A stretch of 64,000 nucleotides of DNA, taken from contig JAVSML010024622.1 in NCBI GenBank assembly GCA_038503035.1, positions 857,097 through 921,096 of the forward strand, written 5' to 3'. Shown one piece after another: positions 47,101-57,327 of this stretch (positions are counted from its first letter, which is position 1; each line of letters begins with the position of its first letter). The notes under the pieces are model-generated. The model had not been told where the DNA came from, did no database searches, and saw only the letters and a program-made list of their open reading frames with translations. The stretch comes from Crocodylus rhombifer (taxonomy: Eukaryota > Chordata > Crocodylia > Crocodylidae). Both the position numbers and the translations under genes were made by a program.

Positions 47101-50100
47101 ATTCAATGAAACCTAATATTTCCTTAGTTAGGGTTTCATGGTTGGATATTACAGGTCTGCCTGGGTTCCCTTGTTTGTGGATTTTAGGAAGCATGTAAAA
47201 AGATTGGGTAGTGCGGGGATCACGTTTTGTAGTTTTACTTGTAGCTCAGATAGAAATGATGTGATGGTCACAAGGATACAGGGTTAGACCAGGGGGAAGC
47301 CTTGGGCAGAGGCAGACCCCTTGTCAAAGAAAAAGAAAAAACCCCCCACATACCTGCTGCAGGGGCCTGGGGGAGTGAAGAGGCATGCTGCAGAAAATCG
47401 CCCAAGCGGTTTATCAGCTGTGCCCATTTCCAGCTGGGGCTGGGTGATGCAACGAGGAGGTTTCACTTGGTGAAGATAAAAGTCAGCCCGGAAAGTGCGG
47501 GAAGGGGGACGCCGAGGGCTGGAGGACTGGTGGGGAGCCACTGGATGGAGAGCATCCTGACGCTGCAGTCAGCATTGGTGGTGGCTGCAGGAGCTGTAGA
47601 GGATCCCCGAGCCAGGGAAGTCTGGCAGGGATTGAAGATGCCGGCAGGGAGGCTGGCAGCAGCGGCAGCAGTGGAGGCAGCAGGAGCTGCAAAGGATCCC
47701 TGTGCCAGAGAAGACCAGCGGGGATCGAAGATGCCAGCAGGGAAGCCAGCAGTGGCGGCGGCAGGAACTGTGGGGAAGCCCGGCAGGGATCAAAAGAGCT
47801 GACGGGGAGCCGGCGTGGGAGTACTTATAAAAGGCAATGGGGGCTGCAGCCACAGGGCAGAGGTGGATCCTGGAGGGGAAGAAGAAGATGCCAGCTGGGG
47901 CGGAGGCGTGGACCCCGACCCTAAGGGTGTGCTTGCTTAGGAGTGGTAGAGGACCAAGGGAGTATGGGATTCTTCCCGTGATTCTCCCTTGTCCGTTTTG
48001 CCCTTCCCCGTCTCATTGTTCTTGTAGTTGGGGTATCAGTTTTGTTTTTCGCATTGGGTTGCTTCTGAGGCCCGGAGCTTTACATTGGTGAAGGTATTTT
48101 GATTGTGTTTCCCTTTTTCGAGCTGTTCTGTTTTAGTTCCCTGTCTAGTTCAGGTTAGCGTAGCCCTCTGTGCCATGCCGGGGTAGCAGTGATCCCGGTT
48201 GAAGGCAGGAAAGAGACCACGAGAGAGCGCAAAGAGGAACAGCAACATCTCCCGTAGCTAGCGCTGGGCTTCGGAAGGGACATTTCCAAAGACAGTGAGT
48301 CACCAGACCCTCTGGGTCCAGTCAGAGCCCTTAGGTGCCTGTTGGCAAGGAAGGATACGGAGACCAGGAACATATCAACGGGGAATAGCCACTAAAGATC
48401 TTGAGGTTTGTCTAGAAGGTTAGCATATCCGGGGTGTAGGGAAGGTTGGAGACCTGGAGACATCTGCCGGGACGCGTGTCCACTTTGGAGTCACCCTCAA
48501 AGGGGACCCCCTTCACTGAGAGACCATCCAAAGTCATGGCAGGAGAGTTTGGGGGACACCCCAAAGGTAATCGAGGTACCCTCAGGTCTACATGAGGTTC
48601 CCTGGCAAACAAGGTTAGCTGCTCAGGCAAAGGCGGCTCAGGAGAACACCTTTGAGCAAAGACAGGCACATGGTGTTTTGGGTTTTAAGGTGAAAAGCAG
48701 AGTTGGATCTTCCTCTAGTTTTTCGTAGTAGGTGGTGTCCAGGAGTTGTCTGTTGACTTCTTTTATGTAACCTTCATGGTCAAGGATCACAATAGCTCCT
48801 ATTTGGTAGTTGTATCTCCCAATGCCTGAAGAAAGGTATTTGTGCCCAAAAGCTTGCAAAGAACAACTTTTCCAACTATTTTGTTGGTCTAATAAAATAT
48901 ATTACATTTACCCAAAGAACCTTGTCTGCCATTATACAGGAAACACTTTGGACCAAATTTTGAATCTCTTATACTGCTTTGGTAGCACTAAGGAAAAATG
49001 CTCACTGAAGTAATTTGGCTGTCTGTTTTTCAGTGTTATGGTAAAATGCTCTTGAAATTCTGGCTGAATGATCATGCTCACTCTTTTTGGCTGTAATCAG
49101 CAACCTCACTGTTCCTTCATTGGCATGGGAAGGGTAGATTCTGTGTAAGGACAGGTACATATCTGTGTCCGTGTCTCACCCATGAAACATGGGTGACTGT
49201 TTACCTTTGACGTTCTCAGACTCTAAATATAACTTGTTTTTGCAATGCTAATTACAGGTTCTGCATATATTAACATGTACCTTTAATAAAGGAGTTAGAA
49301 CAGAGCCCTGCAGGGTCTGAAAAACCTTCTCTTTCTATCCAGACATATAGTTGCATTATCCATGCCCCCTAGATGAGGGATTCTGCAATTTTGTTGAATG
49401 GAATTCTTCTCGTCTTGAGGATTATTTATTTAATGCTTTCTTTTACAGAGCTTGCCTCTTTCTTTTTTTCTTCTTTTTCACAGGACCTTGATGCTGCATT
49501 ACCACTTATAGAACACTATAAAGATAGCTTGTTGGCAATTGGAGAGGTGAGTACAAGTTCTGTGTTTTGTTTAAATCTTTCTTTTTTGTCGCCTGGATTC
49601 TCAGAGTTGTAAGCATGTAGGACTTCATTGATTCTGTGTACATAAGAAGTAACACTAACAAGTATAGCAGCTGAAAAGCCTGACCTGTCACTCTAGGCCT
49701 AAACATGTTTCCTTCTGTGCTTGTCCCCAATTCCCTACCCCACTCCTGCATACTTTGTAGTGCTGACATCAGGTATACGATAAATATATATGTTTACTTC
49801 CAAACGTGTCATTGCACCCCTTCAAATGCTTAAATTGGAAAAGGATATTAACATTCAAACAGCAGTAAGAGAATACCCAGAAAAAAGCAACAATATTGGG
49901 GAAATCAGTGACAGCATTTTCTGTCTTCCCCTCCCTATCATCTTTCCAGTTCCCTCATTTGTTCTTCCCTGATTTTTAGATCGTATGTCTCATTTTTAAA
50001 ATCTCTGCTTACCCATCTTGGTACTTGAAGCTGCCACTTTCTGTTAAGAATAACTCAAGATACTGAATCAACCACATAAGAAAAGTAAAGTGATAGATCT

Positions 50101-53100
50101 TAGCGATAAGGGTAAATGGAAAGGTGAAGGCTTTTAAAACTGTCTCATAATAGCTATTTTGATTACAGGGTTGTATTCAACAGTCTGGAGTTGATACTAA
50201 ATATCTTACTTGCATATAACAGTCATGCCAACTTGTGTTGTGAGCATGTGAGTTAAGCCAGGTCATACAAATCAGTACTTGACTGGGATATCACCACTGA
50301 ATATTTAGGAGCTGTGGGAAGAAGTGTCTGTAATTCAGTTGGTGATGTCTTATTTCTGACTCAGTACTGAACTGAAGTATGGTACAAAAACACCATACTG
50401 CTGGAGGTATTACTTTAACTCAGACCAAGGCCTTGTGTCTTCAGGTCATTACAGATCCACTGGCAGTTTTCATTACAGGTGTTAACCTAGCCAAAGTCCT
50501 GGTTAGCTTCTTGTGCTCTGTTTACTTATATTGTTTCAGCCATTTTGTTGGGTTGGGATTCTCTTTTCACTTTGTAATGTGCCTTTATGTGCTGCAGTGA
50601 TTTCAGGGTTGTTGTTAACTAGTGCTTGGAAGGTTTTTGTTATTTCTTTCTATGGATTCCTCAGTGTTTTTAAAAAAAAATTACATATGTCAGTTATTTG
50701 AGGCTCAGGACGTTCTGTGAGGTAGGCAAAGAATACAGATCCAGGGGTTTAATTTGCGATCATCTTTGAGCAATCCTTTGAGTTAGGCAAAGGGCACAGA
50801 CAGAAGTGCAGCTCCCCACTGTTTGCAGGAAGTGCCGTGAGTTACAGCGATCCCCCAGATCCAAAAGACATTCACTGTTGGGTTCTGGGGGTTGGGGGAT
50901 CAAGCAGTGGTTTAGAGCAGCTCTGAGTCTGCAGCCACTCTCCCCTAACCCCTCTGCCCCCCAGGCCTGGCACTGTGTTCAGAATGGGAAGTAGGGGAGA
51001 GAGTGGAGGGAGAATGGTCTGGGAGTTGCCCAGCCAGCACTGAGGGTGGGGCAGGTGTATTGGAGCCCCTTGGATTGAAAAGCTGTTTCTTTTATGTAAT
51101 TTCCTGCAGTTTTGTATGTCGTCAAATCTGCAAAATTTTCTTATTTCTCCTCTTATACGCTGTAGGTTGGACTGGATTTCACTCCTAGATTTGCCAGCAC
51201 CGATGTACAGAAGGAGGAACAAAGACAAGTCTTGATCAAGCAGATTCAATTAGCAAAAAGACTGGATTTGCCTTTGTAGGTCTCATTTATTTTGGCAGAA
51301 TACTGTTTCAGAAAAGACCTAAAATCACATTTGTCAGCATTTCTAGTTATTAAGGAGTCTGCAGCATCGCTTAAAATGTAGAGAGATTAGATTTATCAAC
51401 CTTCCCAATTTTTAAGAAGACAGTTGAATTTTACCTACTTAAAATTCATTGTGAAGCCTCAATTGAATTTATACTCTTCATTACCACCTATCCTCGACTG
51501 TATTGCTTTATTTTCATTGCTTGTTTATATTTTCATAAAGTTATACGGGGTCTTTCTTGGTGCCATAAACATTTAAATTACTCTTTTCTTTCTTGCCAAA
51601 TTGCTGTCAAGTCAGTGAATTTTATGAAAACATATTCCACTTAATTTCCTAATACTGGATTTTTTTTGCCCTCTACAGAAATGTCCATTCACGGTCAGCT
51701 GGAAGACCAACTATTAACCTTTTAAAAGAACAAGGTACAATTTTGGATTTATTTCATGCCGTTAACAATTACAGGTGTCTTTATACAAAGTTTGTTTAGC
51801 TTTACCATATCTAGCTAAGCATCATGCATCATATATGAGTTTGTGTATGCAAAACCTGGAAGGCATGTTATAGAAATCCTGAAAATTTGGTCTTCACCAT
51901 ACTGTTTTTCTGAATTGCATGATTTACAATTTGTTTAAAGAACTCTTCATTTTACCTTAGTTACTGACAGCTTTCTTGTTCATATTCACCTTTTCTTACA
52001 TTTATATCTGTGCTCTCAAAGTTAACATTTTGAGAATCTGAAATGCCCTGTTATTTCCTTCCACACTGGAGATTTTAAATACTTTTTGAGTAATAGATAG
52101 CAAGTAAGAGATTTGATGCTTCTGGAACCCAATTTGTCTCATATTTACTTGATCCTACAATAAGATGTTCCCCCTCCATTTAACATGGGAATGGGGGGAG
52201 CCCCTCATCTTAGAATCATGTAGGAGGGCAGTGGGGAGGCAGGCAGCTGCTGTGGCTCTGGCTCCAGCTCCTACCTAGAGTTGGGGCTGTAGCTGCAGCT
52301 GGAGTTGCTGTGTGCCCCCCACCACCTGCCATCTCCCCCCTGCAGCTTCTTCTCCACATTTCTCCTGCCCAGCACAGTCTATGCTCCTCCACCTACACTT
52401 CTCCCTCCCCCNNNNNNNNNNGCAGGGGGTAAGCTACTTGACCACTCCACCTGCCCCCTAACCCCCACTGCCTGCCCTTGTGCAGCAGTGGGGGAGATAA
52501 ATTAAAGATGACCCTCCAGTAATTGTACTCATGGAAAATTATAACAGATTTCTAAATTTTCCATGTATAGAATATAATTATTGTGGGGAGGGGGGCTTGT
52601 CTTATATTCAGGGTCATCTTAGATTTGAGTAAACAGGAATTATTATTAAACTCTAGAATCTCTTGCTGTGCCTGGGACAAAGATCAAAGGTATCAGTTAA
52701 ATAGGCATTAATTAATGAATGTACATTAGTAGATACCTGTCTGTTGAGGTACCATATCCTGCATTGGCATGGCAATAGACATGATGGTACAGTAGGTTTG
52801 TTCGTCTCTTATCTAGTGCCCTACTCACTTTACTTAATTGGAGTAAGGACTTTCACAGATAAGAAAGTAGAATAATGGCTACTGTTGTTTGTCTCTTACA
52901 TTAGAATTATCGTGCTAGCTTTTGGTAGAAGCTCCTTGGTCCCGTTGTGCTTTCCAGAGACTGCAGTACTATCACAAAAAGAGTTAGAAATGTTTGCATT
53001 GTGCTCTCTACTTTTCACCCTCTGGTCCTGCCGGCAGAGAGGTACCTTTCAGATCCAGTCATGTCTCTCAATAGAGATCTTCTGCCTCTTGTATCTTGTT

Positions 53101-56100
53101 GTATTCCACACCTAAATCCTCCAACTTGTCAGTTTGGTACCACAAGCACCTGCTGTGCTGGAATGACTGTTTGCTCTACAGGAACAGTTCCGACTATTTT
53201 TCTTTGTAGCACTGGGACTATGATTTTGTTGGGACTAGGGTGCTCTCACTGGGAGCTGACATCACAGTGCCATCATGAATGTAATTATTTAATTTGTTTG
53301 GGTCTATGTAGGTGCTGAAAAGGTGTTGCTCCACGCATTTGATGGAAGGCCATCTGTGGCGATGGAAGGAGTGAAGGCTGGATATTTCTTTTCCATTCCT
53401 CCTTGCATTATAAGGAGTGAACAGGTAAAACTAAAATAATAATTCTGTCTCAGGGATTAGGGATTCACAATTTATCACAGTGAGAAAATACTAAATTTGC
53501 TACAGTGATTAAAAAAAAAAAGAAAAACAAGAAAACCCATGATAGCTTTTGAAGTCTGAAATATATGAAGAATTACATGTGGATCTGGTAGTGCCACCCG
53601 TTATTAAGGTTTCTGGATAAGTCTCTTTATAAGGTCCTGTTTCAGTTGCTTATAATTTTGCCAAACTTTAACTATTTGGGCTAAAAATTTCCAATTTCCA
53701 TTCAGCTTGGTGTCTACTCAGCTAAAGTAGTTGAACTGTTTGGTGGATGAATCTAGGACTGATGTTATTTTTGGCACATTAAAGAATTATTTTATTTAGA
53801 AGGTCATGTGTTGGAGCAGGAAACTTCACAGTGGATTGGCCTTTCTGTCAGGGACATGTCTTTGCTGTTCTATTACACTCTAAATTGGCCAAGTTACAAA
53901 CCTTTGGAAAATCACAGCTAGAGAATTCTTATTTTGTAGCAGCCAAATTGCTGGAAGACTCTGCCTACAGTGAGCTTGCTTCTGCCTAAGGCTAAGCAGG
54001 GCTTTCTCTGTAATCATATTCTGGACTTTTGCAAGCTGTTTAGAATCCAGATTTGGGCATCTAAACTAAGACTGGATACAGTATCATTCCTGTGCTTCCA
54101 GTGACCCTTTTTTTGTGGCCAGGCAGCACAGAGAAAATGAGTTGATCTAGTACAGGGGGGACAGGGATTGGCTATTGGCACTGGGGGATGGAAGGGAGAA
54201 CAAATATTATGTGATTGGACCTGAATACATATGCCCAAGGGGGCCAAATCCAGGCAGTCTTGGTTCTGTTTTTCCCCTAACATTTGTATACTCACCTGAC
54301 TTCATAGCATGATTGTTTCTTATGTGTTGATTTCTTGTGTCCTTGATTAGTTAGATAATACCCCTGTGTTCCAATATGGATGGGATTCTGCCTTTTCTTG
54401 TTGACTTGATTACTCTTGGCTATTTTCCTTAGGTTTAAGTAAATCAGATATTTAATGGGTTTTTCTTTTTGTTTTTTAAGAAGCAAAACCTTGTGAAACA
54501 GTTGCCTTTAGAAAATATGTGCTTAGAAACTGACTCTCCCGCTCTGGGCCCTGAAAAACAGGTACATTATTGATTCTTTACTTCTTCATTTCCCCAAAAA
54601 TGTGGCTTACGAAAGCCAGAAACAGAAGGTGAAATTTGAGCAGAGGCAAGACGGAAACAATATTGTTAGATGATATTTGAAAAAAGGTGACATGCTAATG
54701 AAGCAGATAGATCTGGGAAGCCAGCAGTAAAGAGGAATATTGCCAAGGAAAAGCAACTGCAGGATAGGATAGGGAAGAGACTGGTGAATGATGAGCAAAA
54801 ATAGCAGTTGCCTGTGGGACCTATCCATTGTACAGTTGCAGTGACTTCTTTGCCTCCATTTTCCTGAGTAGGGACCAGATCAACCCCTGCACCGGGCCTC
54901 CTTCAGGCCCCAGGGGAGGCGCACCTAGGCCATGGGTCAGGGAGGATCTAGTCAGGGAACTTCTGGAGGGACTGGATGTATTTAAATCAGCTGGTCTGGA
55001 TGATCTTCACCCCAGAGTGCTGAGGGAATTAGCTGAGGTCATTGAGGGACCCCTGGCACGGCTTTACGAGCACTCGTGGTGCTCTGGTGTGGTGCCAGAG
55101 GACTGGAAGAGGGCCAATGTGGTTCCCATCTTCAAAAAAGGGAGGAAGGAGGACCCGGGGAACTATAGGTCAGTTAGTCTTACCTCAATCCTGGGTAAGG
55201 TTTTTGAGAGAATTTTTCTGGCACATATCCACGGGGGGCCAGCAGGGGAGATTTTGCTTAGGGGCAACCAACACAGGTTCATTAGAGGCAGGTCCTGTCA
55301 GACCAACCTGGTGGCCTTCTACGACCAGGTCACCAAATCTTCAGATGCAGGGGTAGCAGTGGACATAGTCTTTCTGGACTTTCAGAAGGCCTTCGACACT
55401 GTCTCTCACCCTGTTCTCATTAAGAAACTGGGGGACTATAGTGTCGACACCTACACAGTCAAATGGGTCACCAACTGGCTGGAGGGTTGCACCCAGAGAG
55501 TAGTGGTGGATGGTCATTTTCGACCTGGAGGGATGAGGGCAGTGGCGTCCCCCAGGGCTCGGTCCTCAGGCCCACACTGTTCAACATCTTCATCAGTGAC
55601 TTGGACGAGGGGGTAAAAAGCACCCTGTTCAGATTCGCTGATGACACCAAGATGTGGGGGGGTGTGGGCACACTAGAAGGAAGGAATAGGCTGCAATTGG
55701 ACCTAGACAGGTTACAGGGGTGGGTGGATGAGAATAGGATGGGATTCAACACCGACAAGTGCAAGGTGATGCACTTGGGGAGGAAGAACCAGCAACATAC
55801 CTACAGGCTGGGGAACTCCCTTCTCATCAGTGCAGAGGCAGAAAAGGATCTTGGAGTCATCATTGATGCCAAGATGAACAAGGGCAGGCAGTGTGGGGAT
55901 GCAGTCAGGAAGGCCATCTGCACCTTGTCATGCATCCACAGATGCATCTCAAGCAGGGCCGAGGAGGTGATCCTCCTCTTCTATGCGGCACTGGTCAGGC
56001 CACAGCTGGAGTACTGCATCCAGTTCTGGGTGCCGCACTTCAAGAGGTATGTGGACAGCATGGAGAAGGTTCAGAGGAGGGCCACTAGCTTGATCAGGGG

Positions 56101-56753
56101 GCAGCAGGGCAGGCCCTGCGAGGACAGGCTATGGGACCTGAAGCTGTTCAGCCTCCATAACAGAAGGCTGAGGGGGGATCTAGTGGCGTGTTGCAAACTA
56201 GTCAGAGAGGACCAGCAGGCATTGGGGGAGTCCCTGTTTCCCCGAACACTACCAGGAGTGACTAGAAATAATGGTCACAAGCTGGCAGAGGGTAAATTCA
56301 GATTAGACATCAGGAAGCACTACTTCACTGTCAGGGCGGCTAGGATCTGGAACCAACTTCCAAGTGAAGTGGTGCTGGCTCCTACCCTGGGGGTCTTTAA
56401 GACAAGGCTTGACAATCACCTTACTGGGGTCATTTGACCCCAGTACTCTTTCCTGCCATGGCAGAGGGTCGGACTTGATGATCTGCTCAGGTCCCTTCTG
56501 ACCCTACTAACTATGAAACCATGTTAGTAACAGCTGCTTTAAACAAAAACTAAATGTGATGCTAATGCTATTTGAGTTGAACTTTAATGCATTCTTTTTT
56601 ATGATTCAGGTGAGAAATGTACCACAAAATATTTCCATTGCTGCAGAATGTATTGCCAAAATTAAAGGGATTCCAGTGGAAGAAGTTATAGAAGTAACAA
56701 CAAAGAATGCATTGAAACTTTTTCCCAAACTTCAGAACTTCTTTCAAAAATAG
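41083..56753 (+). CDS. TATDN3: TATDN3, TatD-type metal-dependent DNase
   Basis: Ten exons (41083-41145, 41244-41276, 43561-43634, 45100-45196, 49484-49546, 51166-51275, 51679-51734, 53312-53424, 54481-54561, 56610-56753) join in consistent phase to 277 aa. Human TATDN3 is 274 aa. Family metal ligands are all present: His11 and His13 (DCHCH), Glu110 (AIGE), His150 (NVHSRS), His173 (LLHAFDG) and Asp221 (ETDSP). They predict a TIM-barrel hydrolase with a metal-dependent nuclease site. Other landmarks are LGVHPVQG and the C-terminal [13 protein letters not shown]. There is no signal peptide. The exact physiological substrate is not known from sequence. It starts in a shared CpG island with NSL1. 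All splice sites are GT-AG; the exon 2 donor (GTCGGT) is weak. Confidence 0.96.
41244..41276 (+). CDS. TATDN3: TATDN3 exon 2 (33-bp microexon-like)
   Basis: Encodes [11 protein letters not shown] only, phase 0 on both sides. Intron 1 is just 98 bp. The donor GTCGGT is non-ideal, but the frame and protein match (human DLDDVLEKAKK) support it. Confidence 0.88.
41335..41765. repeat. CA-rich minisatellite in TATDN3 intron 2
   Basis: About 430 bp of degenerate units such as CACATGGACACCCC, ACACACAGACA and TGCACATGTACACA. It leaves long His/Thr/Pro-rich open frames on the plus strand and Cys/Val/Gly-rich ones on the minus strand. These come from base composition and are not genes. Confidence 0.9.
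42110..42410. mobile_element. Head-to-head Penelope-like terminal fragments around a microsatellite
   Basis: 42115-42205 and 42335-42405 resemble each other in opposite orientation (TTAGTCTATAA/TTAGTCTGTAA and AAGCTT cores, and TTTTATTGGACCA as in Penelope-like termini). Between them lies a (GT)n/(AC)n tract at 42248-42300. Confidence 0.45.
42594..42760. repeat. Possible short hAT-like element
   Basis: The sequence runs from GAGGGCAAAATGCAGCCC to GAAATAATTTCCCACCCCTG, whose reverse complement begins CAGGGGTGGGAAATTA. The ends are only weakly inverted, and the flanks do not give a clear duplication. Confidence 0.3.
43561..43634 (+). CDS. TATDN3: TATDN3 exon 3
   Basis: 74 bp, phase 0 to phase 2, acceptor TTATTTCAG, donor GTACAG. 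It encodes the [16 protein letters not shown] to IMQLSE strand and helix of the barrel. The same exon structure recurs at 63459-63532. Confidence 0.95.
44075..44205. repeat. MIR/CORE-SINE-like remnant
   Basis: Contains GGTTTCACAGATGGATAAGCTGAGG and GAATCCAGGAGCCGTGATTCC, the hallmarks of the MIR core and right end. A related SINE 3' end (TGCCTAGCACAA...) sits just before it at about 43890-43985. Confidence 0.55.
44560..44985. repeat. Second MIR/CORE-SINE-like remnant, interrupted
   Basis: The core (TATTTTACAGAGAGAGAGAAATTGACACAG) is at 44640-44675 and the right part (GTCAGAACCCAGGTACTCTGATTTCC) at about 44940. The intervening 200 bp is unrelated, so it was either split by an insertion or is two separate remnants. 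Confidence 0.5.
45100..45196 (+). CDS. TATDN3: TATDN3 exon 4
   Basis: 97 bp, phase 2 to phase 0, acceptor CATTTCTAG, donor GTGAAA. It encodes [13 protein letters not shown] followed by a segment ([11 protein letters not shown]) that is longer and different from human LPPEDQR, then SVTLK. Confidence 0.95.
45350..48928 (-). mobile_element. Penelope-like retroelement with inverted termini and 11-bp TSD
   Basis: The element lies in TATDN3 intron 4 and is coded on the minus strand. RT N-terminal sequence is at 48690-48860 ([26 protein letters not shown]). The RT palm is near 46700 with [10 protein letters not shown] (YIDD codons 46695-46706). A GIY-YIG endonuclease remnant is near 45970-46020 (YLIQ, then YIGE at 45966-45977). 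In-frame stops (for example just before LRYIDD) show it is dead. Both ends carry an inverted repeat of about 105 bp (45368-45475 and 48822-48928). CCATTATACAG flanks it at 45339-45349 and 48929-48939. RT plus GIY-YIG defines the Penelope-like class. Confidence 0.88.
47284..48668 (+). mobile_element. GC-rich insertion inside the Penelope-like element, LTR-like
   Basis: It separates the N-terminal RT segment from the rest of the Penelope RT, so it inserted later. A U3-like part has three reiterations starting at 47587, 47680 and 47761. CTTATAAAAGGC at 47824 resembles an LTR TATA box. A TTTACA end followed by TGGTGAAGG at 48086 resembles an LTR end plus primer-binding site. No gag, pol or env was recognised and boundaries are approximate; an LTR-retroelement fragment is the best but unproven reading. 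Confidence 0.4.
49484..49546 (+). CDS. TATDN3: TATDN3 exon 5 (catalytic Glu)
   Basis: 63 bp, phase 0 both sides, acceptor TTTTTCACAG, donor GTGAGT. Encodes [21 protein letters not shown], ending with the metal ligand Glu110. Confidence 0.95.
51166..51275 (+). CDS. TATDN3: TATDN3 exon 6
   Basis: 110 bp, phase 0 to phase 2, acceptor GCTGTAG, donor GTAGGT. Encodes [11 protein letters not shown] and [20 protein letters not shown]. Confidence 0.95.
51679..51734 (+). CDS. TATDN3: TATDN3 exon 7
   Basis: 56 bp, phase 2 to phase 1, acceptor CTCTACAG, donor GTACAA. Encodes [18 protein letters not shown] with metal ligand His150. Confidence 0.95.
52150..52650. repeat. Unclassified repeat with internal gap, TATDN3 intron 7
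   Basis: A GC-rich centre is flanked by phrases ATAAGATGTTCCCCCTCC on the left and GTCTTATATTCAGGGTCATCTTAG on the right, reminiscent of DNA elements with 'aagatgaccc' ends. The ends are not clearly inverted. A 10-N gap interrupts it. Confidence 0.35.
52412..52421. other. Assembly gap (10 N)
   Basis: Ten N characters within a C-rich low-complexity part of an intron. No coding sequence is lost. Confidence 0.99.
53312..53424 (+). CDS. TATDN3: TATDN3 exon 8
   Basis: 113 bp, phase 1 to phase 0, acceptor CTATGTAG, donor GTAAAA. Encodes [19 protein letters not shown] with metal ligand His173, then GYFFSIPP. Confidence 0.95.
54481..54561 (+). CDS. TATDN3: TATDN3 exon 9 (catalytic Asp)
   Basis: 81 bp, phase 0, acceptor GTTTTTTAAG, donor GTACAT. 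Encodes [20 protein letters not shown] with metal ligand Asp221. Confidence 0.95.
54828..56522 (+). mobile_element. CR1 LINE, 1.7 kb, in TATDN3 intron 9
   Basis: The least decayed CR1 in the window. The frame 54828-55616 has [60 protein letters not shown], and [15 protein letters not shown] with the first catalytic Asp. A frameshift near 55540 moves to the frame 55463-56437, with [36 protein letters not shown] and the whole C-terminal tail. The upstream endonuclease domain and ORF1 are absent. It ends at about 56522 in CTAACTATGAAACC. Confidence 0.95.
56610..56753 (+). CDS. TATDN3: TATDN3 exon 10 with stop
   Basis: 144 bp including TAG, acceptor ATGATTCAG. Encodes [20 protein letters not shown] and ends [14 protein letters not shown]. 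Confidence 0.96.
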   Translation: MRNVPQNISIAAECIAKIKGIPVEEVIEVTTKNALKLFPKLQNFFQK

Positions 56754-56802
56754 ACTCAGCATGTGTAATTACAGTATGTCCCAAAAGGTAATACATGTGT
56801 GT

Positions 56803-56808
56803 AATAAA
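56803..56808 (+). promoter_or_regulatory. TATDN3: TATDN3 polyadenylation signal (AATAAA)
   Basis: A canonical hexamer 50 bp after the stop codon, followed by a TG-rich stretch. It would give a very short 3' UTR; longer forms cannot be excluded. Confidence 0.6.
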
Positions 56809-57327
56809 AATGGCTGTAGTGTTCAAAATGGATGGTTTTGTTAACAAATAGTTCAGGAAATGGGTGTTATAATAGATATGATGGATTTATCTAAGATCTT
56901 GTTCTGCTGTTAATTTGACAGCACCTTATGCATAGTTAGCTTCAATGTTATTTTGTATATTAAGTTACACCTTGATCCTCAAAGGCAGTATGCACTACAG
57001 GACAGGTGACTGGTGGGGTGGGGAGGGTGGGCGGGGCACATGCACCTCTTGAGATTGGCCCCTGACTCAGCACTGCTCAGGACAGGGCAGTTTTTTTGCC
57101 AAGCGGGCCGGCGGTGCCTTGGGTGGGGGGGTTGCACACTAAGCCACGGCACATAAGTATAGGAGTGGATATAGGGCTTTTGGCCTGCCCACCAGTCACC
57201 CCTGCACTACAGCATTTTTATCTTACTCAGAGTCTGTTGACGTCACTACAGCTGCAAAACACAGGTGCTTAAATCTGCTTTTGAGGTTCTGATGGCAGGA
57301 TCAGGACCTAGTTTAGTTTCTCCAGCT

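Noticed and set aside
47302..47802. 166-codon Ala/Gly/Pro-rich frame
   Set aside because: Falls in a GC-rich tandemly reiterated insertion in a dead retroelement; no domain seen.
54828..56437. 262- and 324-codon frames that look like an intact gene
   Set aside because: They are two frames of one CR1 ORF2 with reverse-transcriptase motifs, not a host gene.
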